The translations under genes were made by a program, and so were the position numbers. 47,784 nt of DNA from Phenylobacterium deserti (lineage in GTDB: Bacteria; Pseudomonadota; Alphaproteobacteria; Caulobacterales; Caulobacteraceae), in assembly GCA_943332615.1 (NCBI GenBank), contig CALQQB010000031.1, positions 1-47,784 of the forward strand. The letters run 5' to 3'. The notes below the pieces were generated by a model. It made no database searches and was not told where the DNA came from. It saw nothing but the letters and a program-made list of their open reading frames with translations. Below, in pieces: positions 40,975-47,784 of this stretch. Position 1 is the stretch's first letter; every line of letters begins with the position of its first letter.

Positions 40975-43900
40975 CTACTCCGCCGCGTTGGCGACGCGGG
41001 ACTTCTCGGCGTCCTCGAAGGCCTCGATCCGGCGGGCAGTGGCCATGGGCGACTTCGTGAACCGGGCCAGCAGATTGTAGAACACCGGCACGATGAACAG
41101 CGTCACCAGGGTGGCGAAGATCGCCCCGAAGAAAATGGTCACCCCGATGGTCTTGCGCGCCTCGCCGCCGGCCCCGCCCTCGAGAATCAGCGGGATCGCA
41201 CCCGCCGCCGCCGAGATCGAGGTCATGATGATCGGCCGCAGGCGCAGTGAGGCGCTCTCGATCACCGCCTCGCGGATGCTGAGGCCCTCGTCGCGCAGCT
41301 GGTTGGCGAACTCGACGATCAGGATGCCGTTCTTGGCGGCGATCCCCACCAGGATGATCAGCCCGATCTGGCTGTAGGTGTTGATCGACGAGCCGGTCAT
41401 CAGCAGCCCGAACAGCCCACCCACTGCGGCCACCGGCACCGTCAGCATGATCACCGCCGGGTGGATCCAGCTCTCGAACTGCGCCGCCAGCACCAGGAAC
41501 ACCAGCAGAAGGGCCATGCCGAAGGCCAGGCCGATCGACCCCGAAGCTTCCAGATAGTCACGCGCGCCGCCGCCCCACTTGACGGTCACCGACCCGGGTT
41601 GCTTGGCCGCCTCGGCGCGGAAGAAGGCGATCGCCTCACCCATGGAATAGCCGGGATTGAGCTGGGCCGTGAGACTGATGGAACGCAGGCGGTCGACGCG
41701 GGGCCGGTCGGGCGTGTCGCCGCGCACCTGGGTGCTGACTACGCTGGCTAGGGGAATGGCCTCGCCGGCGCTGGAGCGGACGTAGAGCTTGTTGAGGTCT
41801 TGCTCGGTCTGACGTTGGGACCGGTCGGCCTGCAACAGGACATCGTACTCCTGGCCGTTCTTGATGTAGGTGGTCACTCGACGGGAGCCGAACATGGTCT
41901 CGAGCGCCCGGCCGATGGTCTGGGCGGAAATGCCCAGCGAGGCGGCCTTTTCGCGGTCGATATTCACCACCAGGCGCGGGCTGGTCGGCTCATAGTCCAG
42001 GCGCGGCCGCGCCAGGCTGGGGTTGGCGCCCGCCGCGGCGAAGATCGGCTGCATCCATCGGGCGATCTCCGGATAGTCCGTGCCGGTGGCGATCAGCTGC
42101 AAGCTGGAGCCCCCGCCGCCGCTGCTGCCAGGTCCGCCGCGCTGGAGTCCGCCCTCGGGCGAGATGATCGCCCGCACCGAGGTGATCGAGGCGAGTTCGC
42201 GGTTGAGCTTGGCGGCGAATTCCGGGGCGGTAATCTTCGCCCCGTCGGCCAGGATGCCGTTGCCGCTGCCCGAATTGAACGAATTGCCCCCGAACCGTGG
42301 CATCGAGAAGATGAAGCGGTCCAGCGTGCCGTCCTTCACATAGGCCATCATCCGGCGCTCCAGCTGCTGGGCGGCGGCCAGGGTGTAGTCGTAGCCCGAG
42401 CCCTCCGGGCCGGAGATGCTGATGGAGACACGCCGGCGATCCTCCTCCGGCGTCAGTTCGCGCGGCAGGGCGTTGAAGATCACGAACGCCGCCATGGCCA
42501 GGAACGCGACCAGGGCGAAGGCGCCGAACGACACCACGCGGCGGCCCAGCATCCCCTCAAGCGAGGCGTGATAGGAGGTCTTTAGGCGGTGCATAGCCGC
42601 ATCAACGTTGCGCGCCAGCCAGCCCTCACCCTTGGCGGGCCGCAGCAGCTTCGACGCCAGCATCGGCGACAGCGAGAGCGCCAGCAGCGCCGAGAACCCT
42701 ACCGCCGCGGCCACCGACACCGCGAGTTCCACAAACAGCCGGCCGATGAAGCCAGGCAGGAACATCAGCGGAGCGAACACCGAAATCAGCACGATGGTGG
42801 TCGCCACCACGGCGAAGAACACCTGCCGCGCGCCGCGCTGGGCCGCCACGATGGGCGGTTCGCCATCGTCGACCCTGCGCTGGATATTCTCGACCACCAC
42901 GATGGCGTCATCGACCACCAGGCCGATAGCCAGCACCAGGGCCAGCAGGGTCAAGAGGTTGATCGAGAACCCCAGCGGCGCCAGCACGATGAAGGTCGAC
43001 AGGATGCAGATCGGGGCCACCACCGTAGGAATAATCGCGGCCCGCAAAGTGCCGAGGAAGAGAAAGTTCACCAGGGCGACCAGCCCCAGCGAGAATCCCA
43101 TGGTGATCCAGACCTCCTGGATGGCCTGGCGGGTGAAGGCGGTGTAGTCGACGCCGACCACCAACTTGGTGCCCTTGGGCAGGCCCTGGTTGATATCGGC
43201 CAGGGTCTTGCGCACCCCGTCGGAGATTTCCAGATCATTGGCCTGGCTCTGCCGGAAGATGGCGATGCCGACCTGGTCCAGACCGTTGGTGCGGAACATG
43301 CGCCGCCGCTCGTCGGGCCCCTCCTCGACGCGGGCGATGTCGCTCAGGCGGGTGATGTAACCCTGCGAGGACGCTGCGCTGGCGACATCGCGGCCCTGCG
43401 GCGCGCCGGCCCCGGCCGCGCCGCCGCCCACGGCGGCCGATGCAGCCGCCTGGGCGGGCGAGCGCGCGGCCACGATCGGAAGTTTGGCGAAGTCGGCGGG
43501 GGTCGAATAGCCGCGACGCACCCGAATGGTGAAGTCCTTGCGCGGCGCCTCCAACGATCCGGCCGGCAGTTCGGCGTTCTGGGAGGTCAGCGCGGTCTCG
43601 ACATCCTCGACCGTCAGACCGCGGGCGGCCATGGCGTCAGGGTCCAGCCAGATGCGCATGGTGTAGAGCTGGGCGCCGCCGAGACCCACGTTGGCCACGC
43701 CCGGCACCGTGGAGAGACGCTCGATCAGGTAGCGCTGGGCGTAGTCGGACAGCTGCAGCCGATTCATCGTCTTGGACGTGAAGCTGATCAACATGATCGG
43801 CGCAGAGTCGGCGGTCGCCTTCTGGATCTGCGGGGGGTCGGCCTGTTCGGGCAGCTGGGCGGTGACCCGGCTGACGGCGTCGCGGACATCGTTGGCTGCC

Positions 43901-44208
43901 GCGTCGAGATTGCGGTTCAGCTTGAACGAGATGCTGATGCGCGACGAGCCGTCGCGCGACGAGGAGTTGACCCGATCGATGCCCTCGATTCCGGCCACCT
44001 GGCGCTCGATGACCTCGGTGATGCGCTCTTCGATCACCTCGGCCGACGCGCCGCGATAGTTGGTGGAGATGCCCACCACCGGCGGATCGACGCTGGGCAG
44101 TTCACGGACCGTCAGGGAGCTGAAGGCGGCGAAGCCCACCACGCACAGCATGATGGCCGCCACCGCCGCGAACACCGGGCGGCGGACAGAGATGTCGGAG
44201 AGCATCAT
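40975..44208 (-). CDS. RND efflux transporter, HAE1 (AcrB-like) family
   Basis: 1077 residues, inner-membrane proton-driven pump. N-terminal MLSDISVRRPVFAAVAAIML, then two large periplasmic loops and twelve spans. The proton-relay acidic pair is present in GLVVDDAIVVVENIQRR, and the second half shows QIGLIILVGIAAKNGILIVE and RLRPIIMTSISAAAGAIPL. An Ala/Gly-rich insert (VGGGAAGAGAPQGRD) interrupts the first periplasmic domain near residue 260. It overlaps the adaptor gene by ATGA. No outer-membrane channel gene is in view. Substrates unknown. Confidence 0.93.
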   Translation of the reverse strand: MMLSDISVRRPVFAAVAAIMLCVVGFAAFSSLTVRELPSVDPPVVGISTNYRGASAEVIEERITEVIERQVAGIEGIDRVNSSSRDGSSRISISFKLNRNLDAAANDVRDAVSRVTAQLPEQADPPQIQKATADSAPIMLISFTSKTMNRLQLSDYAQRYLIERLSTVPGVANVGLGGAQLYTMRIWLDPDAMAARGLTVEDVETALTSQNAELPAGSLEAPRKDFTIRVRRGYSTPADFAKLPIVAARSPAQAAASAAVGGGAAGAGAPQGRDVASAASSQGYITRLSDIARVEEGPDERRRMFRTNGLDQVGIAIFRQSQANDLEISDGVRKTLADINQGLPKGTKLVVGVDYTAFTRQAIQEVWITMGFSLGLVALVNFLFLGTLRAAIIPTVVAPICILSTFIVLAPLGFSINLLTLLALVLAIGLVVDDAIVVVENIQRRVDDGEPPIVAAQRGARQVFFAVVATTIVLISVFAPLMFLPGFIGRLFVELAVSVAAAVGFSALLALSLSPMLASKLLRPAKGEGWLARNVDAAMHRLKTSYHASLEGMLGRRVVSFGAFALVAFLAMAAFVIFNALPRELTPEEDRRRVSISISGPEGSGYDYTLAAAQQLERRMMAYVKDGTLDRFIFSMPRFGGNSFNSGSGNGILADGAKITAPEFAAKLNRELASITSVRAIISPEGGLQRGGPGSSGGGGSSLQLIATGTDYPEIARWMQPIFAAAGANPSLARPRLDYEPTSPRLVVNIDREKAASLGISAQTIGRALETMFGSRRVTTYIKNGQEYDVLLQADRSQRQTEQDLNKLYVRSSAGEAIPLASVVSTQVRGDTPDRPRVDRLRSISLTAQLNPGYSMGEAIAFFRAEAAKQPGSVTVKWGGGARDYLEASGSIGLAFGMALLLVFLVLAAQFESWIHPAVIMLTVPVAAVGGLFGLLMTGSSINTYSQIGLIILVGIAAKNGILIVEFANQLRDEGLSIREAVIESASLRLRPIIMTSISAAAGAIPLILEGGAGGEARKTIGVTIFFGAIFATLVTLFIVPVFYNLLARFTKSPMATARRIEAFEDAEKSRVANAAE

Positions 44209-45575
44209 GGCGTGGGCCGCGGGCCCATGGGCCGGCCTCCCGTCATGGCGCCAGGCGGACGGCCCTCCGGACGCGGGCCTCCGGGTGGTCGGGCGCCGGG
44301 CGGGTGGGCTCCGGGGGCCATGCCCGCGGGGGGACCGCCAGAGGTGGTGATGATCGATGGCCGCGGCGAGAGGCGCACGGGCTGGCCCGCCTGCACCTTG
44401 TTGAGCCCGTCGGCGACCAGACGTTCGCCCGGCTTCACCCCATCGAGGATCTCCACGAAGCCCTGCTGGCGCACCCCGGTGACGATCGGACGCTGTTCGA
44501 CCATGGCGACCGCGCCGCCGGGAGCGCCGGGCCCGCCGGGGACGGCAGGTCCGCCGGGGGCGATGGGTGTCGGGGCAGCCCTGCCAGGCGTGGGAGGCCG
44601 CTGGTGGATCACATAGACGAATGCGCCCTCGCCCTGGACCGAAACCGCCGATTCCGGGGCGCTGGCGCTGGTTCGCTGGCCTCGGGAGACGCCCACGCGG
44701 ACCAGCATGCCGGGCTTCAGCTTGCCGCCGGCGTTGGGGAATTCGGCGCGGGCGGTGATCGCCCGAGTGCGCTCATCGACGCGGGTGTCCAGCCGGGCCA
44801 CGCGGCCGGCGATGGTGTCGCCGGGAAAGGCGTCGACCGTGGCCAGCAGGGTCTGGCCGGGATGCAGTTGGGCCAGATAGCGCTCAGGCACCTGGAAATC
44901 GACGCGGATCACCGAGACGTCATCAAGGGTGACAATCGGCGCGCCGGGGTTGACCAGGGCGCCAGGGGCGATGTCGGACAGGCCGACCACACCGGCGAAC
45001 GGCGCGCGGATCACCCGGTCGGCCTGGCGGGCCTTGGCGGCGGCGACATCGGCCTGGGCCGAGCGCCACGCGGCCTCGTACTGGTCGGTTGCGGCCTTGG
45101 AAGCGAAGCCCTTTTCGCCGAGCGCCTTGTAGCGGTCGTAGGCGCGCTGGGCCTGCACGAGCCGGGCTTCAGCCTGGGCGGCGCCGGCGTCCTGTTCGGT
45201 ATCCTTGAGTTCCACAAGCACCGCGCCGCGCTGGACGTGCTGGCCGTCGACGAAGCGCACCTTTTCGACCAGCTGGGTCGCCGCCGCTGTCAAGGTGACA
45301 GACTGGCGACCCTTGGCCACGCCCAGCACCTCGATGGTATCCTCGAAGGTGCGCGGCTGCACCGCCACGACCGACACCAGGGGCGGCCCGCCGAACCCAC
45401 CGCGTCGTCCGCCCGCGCCGCCCGGTCCGCCGCGCGCCGCCGGGCCCTGCGCCGTCGCCGCCGGGCCGCCGGGGCCGGCGGCTTCCTTCCGGTTCAGCAG
45501 CTTGTAGCCGGCCGCGATCGCCATCAGGCCCAGGATCACCACCGCGGCGACGAGAAAGAAGTGGCGTCTGATCAA
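44205..45575 (-). CDS. RND efflux periplasmic adaptor (membrane fusion protein)
   Basis: 456 residues from a TTG start with GGAG upstream. An N-terminal anchor (FFLVAAVVILGLMAIAAGY) is followed by a Gly/Pro/Ala-rich linker, then lipoyl halves and a helical hairpin (AEARLVQAQRAYDRYKALGE) and beta-barrel (VIRVDFQVPERYLAQLHPGQ), the usual HlyD/AcrA order. The C-terminus is an unusual Pro/Gly/Arg-rich tail after SPRPSIITTSGG. It precedes and overlaps the pump gene. The 45576-45728 interval shows no regulator gene and no obvious operator. Confidence 0.9.
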   Translation of the reverse strand: MIRRHFFLVAAVVILGLMAIAAGYKLLNRKEAAGPGGPAATAQGPAARGGPGGAGGRRGGFGGPPLVSVVAVQPRTFEDTIEVLGVAKGRQSVTLTAAATQLVEKVRFVDGQHVQRGAVLVELKDTEQDAGAAQAEARLVQAQRAYDRYKALGEKGFASKAATDQYEAAWRSAQADVAAAKARQADRVIRAPFAGVVGLSDIAPGALVNPGAPIVTLDDVSVIRVDFQVPERYLAQLHPGQTLLATVDAFPGDTIAGRVARLDTRVDERTRAITARAEFPNAGGKLKPGMLVRVGVSRGQRTSASAPESAVSVQGEGAFVYVIHQRPPTPGRAAPTPIAPGGPAVPGGPGAPGGAVAMVEQRPIVTGVRQQGFVEILDGVKPGERLVADGLNKVQAGQPVRLSPRPSIITTSGGPPAGMAPGAHPPGARPPGGPRPEGRPPGAMTGGRPMGPRPTP

Positions 45576-45728
45576 AACCGCGGACTCCGCTCGCCCGAAA
45601 CGGCCGGACGGCCTACTGACATTTCAAGGGCGTACTTGCAGACCCCCCATACACCTCGTCCAGTGACAGGCGGATGGCCGTGCGTTGCGGTTCTGAAACC
45701 TGAGGCTTGATGGCAGGCGCTGACGACC

Positions 45729-46499
45729 TCAGGCGTCGTAGCCGGGGGACTCGCGATCAAGCTTGCGCAGACTGGAGGGCCAGGCCAGGGCGCCGCCGAT
45801 GCCTCGGGCGGTCTGGGCCTTGACCTCGTCCTGCGAGGCCTGCGGCGCGATCAGCACGTTGTCGCGGCCGGCCGACATGGCCATCACCTGCATCGTGCAG
45901 GAGCGCTCCAGATAGTACATGCCCACCCAGCAGTCGGCCGCGGTCGAACCCACGGACAGGGTGCCATGATTTCTCAACAACATCAGCGTCTTGCTGCCAA
46001 GGCTGGCCACCAGCCGCTCGCGCTCATCGAGGTTCAGCGCGATGCCTTCATAGTCGTGGTAGGTGAGCCGCGGCATCACCACCAGCGAGTGCTGGGTCAG
46101 GGGCAGCAACCCCTCCTTCTGGGCCGCCACGGCGACGCCGGCGTCGGAATGCAGGTGCATCACATAGTGGGCGTCTTCCCGAGCGGCGTGGATCGCCGAG
46201 TGGATGGTGAAGCCCGCCGGATTGATGAAATAGGGCGTCTCCTGGAGGATGTTGCCGTCCAGGTCGATCTTCACCAGCGAGGAGGCCGTGATCTCGTCGA
46301 AGCTCATCCCGTAGGGATTGATCAGGAAGTTGTGGTCGGTTCCCGGAATGCGGGCCGAGATGTGGGTGTAGACCATGTCGTCCCACCCATAGAGCGCCAC
46401 CAGCCGGTAGAGGGCGGCCAGATCGACCCGCGCCTGCCACTCCTCCGCGCTGACCCTGCCTTGCAGCGATACGACGCCTGCGACCGAACCGTCCGCCAT
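45729..46499 (-). CDS. Class II aldolase/adducin domain protein
   Basis: 256 residues. The fold is visible in LAALYRLVALYGWDDMVYTH, GTDHNFLINPYGMSFDEI, HYVMHLHSDAGVAVAAQK (metal His residues) and LMLLRNHGTLSVGSTAADC. Family members are metal-dependent aldolases, epimerases or decarboxylases on sugar phosphates or related hydroxy acids, but this adducin-like group has no assigned substrate. AAAGGGAG before the ATG supports the start. It is followed by the efflux adaptor about 150 bp away and is probably a separate unit. Confidence 0.85.
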   Translation of the reverse strand: MADGSVAGVVSLQGRVSAEEWQARVDLAALYRLVALYGWDDMVYTHISARIPGTDHNFLINPYGMSFDEITASSLVKIDLDGNILQETPYFINPAGFTIHSAIHAAREDAHYVMHLHSDAGVAVAAQKEGLLPLTQHSLVVMPRLTYHDYEGIALNLDERERLVASLGSKTLMLLRNHGTLSVGSTAADCWVGMYYLERSCTMQVMAMSAGRDNVLIAPQASQDEVKAQTARGIGGALAWPSSLRKLDRESPGYDA

Positions 46500-46565
46500 G
46501 GCGATCTCCCTTTGTCAGTTATCAGCGTTCAGGGTCGCGCCGCCGGGTCCGGCCGTCAAGCGCGC

Positions 46566-46607
46566 CGATCAGGGCGGCCCGATCATGGTGGCCCGATCAG
46601 GGCGGCC
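46566..46607. repeat. Three tandem 14-bp copies at the mnmH stop
   Basis: CGATCAGGGCGGCC at 46566-46579 and 46594-46607 flank CGATCATGGTGGCC at 46580-46593. The mnmH stop codon (46585-46583) falls in the middle copy, so the repeat sets the protein's C-terminus. Confidence 0.85.
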
Positions 46608-47641
46608 AGAACGTCGGCCGCCGCCTCCTGGCTGGCCGGGTCCGCGGGCGCCAGCGGCACGGTTCCCAGGGAAAGCCGGCCGTGCTTGCCGCGGGCGCGG
46701 TCGTAGGCCGGGTCGTAGTGCATCGCCATGACCGCCTCGGCCAGGTCCGCGAAGGCGCCGGTGTCGGCCAGGGCGCGCCAGTTCTCCAGGCGCTCGCGGC
46801 TGGGATGGGTGGGGAGCCGCCGGAACGCCTCGTCCAGGGCCGCCCGGTCGCCGATGATGTCGCGATAGGCGGTCACCAGGTAGCGCGCCCGCTCGGCGCG
46901 GCCGGCGACCAGTTCGACAAAGGGCGCCTCCGCCAGCCGGGTCCACAGGGCGGGCGGCAGCATGCGCTGGCCGATCTTGCTGGCCTCCGCCTCGGCCACC
47001 ACCGGTCGGGCCGGATCGAAGGCGTCGAGCGCCTGCAGCAACTGGCTCTCGAACAGCTTCTGGCTCGGCTGCTCAAGCCCGGCCAGCGCGCCGAACAGCG
47101 ACCCCCGGTGCGCCGCCATCCCTTCCAGGTCCAGGATCTGGAACCCGCGCGCCGCCAGCCGGTGCAGCATCTCGGTCTTGGCCGACCCCGTGTGCCCGTC
47201 CAGCAGGACGAACCGCAGCGACAGCGTCCCGTCATAGAGCCGCGCGGTCACCGCGCGCCGATAGGTGCGGTAGCCGCCGTCCAGCACGGTCGTGCGCCAG
47301 CCCACCTGCGACAGGATCGTCGCCATCGCGTTCGATCGCATGCCGCCGCGCCAGCAGTAGATCAGCGGCGCGAACCCGCCTTCGCGGTCTGACAGGGCGC
47401 CCTGCAGGTGCAGGCCCACGTTGCGCGCCACATAGGCCGCGCCCAGCCGTCGCGCCTTGAAGCGGCTCTCCTGAACATAGATCGTGCCCACCTCGGCGCG
47501 CTCGGCGTCGGTCAGCACCGGCAGGTTCACCGCGCCGGGCAGATGGTCCTGCGCGAACTCGCCCGGACTACGGACGTCGATGATCATATCGAAGCGCGCC
47601 AGCGCGCTCGCGGAAACGTCCTCGGTGACCGACAGGCTCAT
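46583..47641 (-). CDS. mnmH: MnmH (SelU), tRNA 2-selenouridine synthase
   Basis: 352 residues. It converts 2-thiouridine to 2-selenouridine at the wobble base of certain tRNAs through a geranylated intermediate, using selenophosphate. An N-terminal rhodanese domain ([20 protein letters not shown]) carries the family Cys in [11 protein letters not shown] (Cys96). A C-terminal P-loop domain has GHTGSAKT at 149-156. Full length. It is divergent from selD with a 39-bp gap, a pairing that makes functional sense because SelD supplies the selenium donor. Confidence 0.93.
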   Translation of the reverse strand: MSLSVTEDVSASALARFDMIIDVRSPGEFAQDHLPGAVNLPVLTDAERAEVGTIYVQESRFKARRLGAAYVARNVGLHLQGALSDREGGFAPLIYCWRGGMRSNAMATILSQVGWRTTVLDGGYRTYRRAVTARLYDGTLSLRFVLLDGHTGSAKTEMLHRLAARGFQILDLEGMAAHRGSLFGALAGLEQPSQKLFESQLLQALDAFDPARPVVAEAEASKIGQRMLPPALWTRLAEAPFVELVAGRAERARYLVTAYRDIIGDRAALDEAFRRLPTHPSRERLENWRALADTGAFADLAEAVMAMHYDPAYDRARGKHGRLSLGTVPLAPADPASQEAAADVLAALIGPP

Positions 47642-47680
47642 ACGGGTGCTATAGCCGCGTTTTCAGTCTGCGGAGAGACC

Positions 47681-47784
47681 ATGCCCGATCCGGTTCGCCT
47701 GACCTCGCTCGCCCATGGCGGCGGCTGCGGCTGCAAGCTCGCCCCGGCAGTGCTGCGCGAGATCCTGGCCGGCATGCCCGCGGC
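47681..47784 (+). CDS. selD: SelD, selenide water dikinase (5' end only)
   Basis: Thirty-four residues are visible before the window ends. [20 protein letters not shown] carries the catalytic Cys16 and Lys19, matching Cys17 and Lys20 of E. coli SelD, followed by APAVLREIL. The active-site residue is Cys (TGC), not selenocysteine. CGGAGAGACC precedes the ATG. It makes selenophosphate from selenide and ATP. No selA or selB lies in the window, so use in tRNA modification through mnmH is the only visible fate. Confidence 0.9.
   Translation, partial: MPDPVRLTSLAHGGGCGCKLAPAVLREILAGMPA

Noticed and set aside
42589..44616. Long plus-strand open frame (675 codons) opposite the RND genes
   Set aside because: Antisense shadow of conserved pump and adaptor genes; His/Arg/Gly-rich with no recognisable motif.
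1..47784. CRISPR arrays, insertion sequences, prophage genes
   Set aside because: No regularly spaced repeat-spacer array, transposase, integrase or phage structural gene was recognised on either strand.

Overview
The window is GC-rich, densely coded DNA from a Gram-negative alphaproteobacterium. Three TonB-dependent receptors (one decayed), many exported enzymes, an RND efflux pair and frequent ATGA/GTGA gene overlaps suggest a Caulobacteraceae-like genome (Caulobacter/Phenylobacterium type). That placement is inferred from gene content, not from a marker gene.

Region 1 (1-17189) looks like one peptide and amino-acid scavenging locus. It holds a partial exported amidohydrolase, four S10 serine carboxypeptidase paralogues, an M61 aminopeptidase with a PDZ domain, two tandem ornithine-cyclodeaminase-family enzymes, a TonB-dependent receptor, a Tat-exported class V aminotransferase-fold enzyme, a cytoplasmic fold-type I aminotransferase and an Lrp/AsnC regulator. 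The main discovery is that six transcription starts here share one promoter architecture: GAACGAAARGATAATCCG, 11-12 bp, then a TAGGCT/TACGTT-like -10. Between them they can account for every gene in the block except the Lrp gene, which is the obvious candidate regulator.

Region 2 (17190-20404) is a seam. A broken 5' half of a tRNA-Thr(UGU) lies beside a pair of roughly 40-bp imperfect direct repeats, then about 450 bp without a convincing gene, then a second TonB receptor whose barrel contains an AT-rich patch.

Region 3 (20450-35475) is a complete C-P lyase (phosphonate) locus in three transcription units: phnF-phnM1-EEP phosphatase on minus; phnGHIJKL-phnM2-DUF1045 on plus; and phnD2-phnD1-phnE1-phnE2-phnC-hexapeptide acetyltransferase-phnN on minus. 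No phnP is present. The EEP-family protein and the 2H-phosphoesterase-like DUF1045 protein are candidates for the missing cyclic phosphodiesterase step. A secreted dual-specificity-type phosphatase follows on plus.

Region 4 (36660-39599) has an exported CehA/McbA-type PHP hydrolase followed by a genomic scar. The C-terminal part of a decayed TonB receptor (frameshift and two in-frame stops) is fused back-to-back to a decayed PPK2 polyphosphate kinase.

Region 5 (39673-47784) holds a DUF188 protein, a lipoprotein cytochrome c, a structured intergenic region (a possible small RNA with its own promoter and terminator, then GC hairpin repeats of 41-bp period), an RND pump with its adaptor, a class II aldolase-like protein, and the divergent selenium genes mnmH and selD (cut by the window end).
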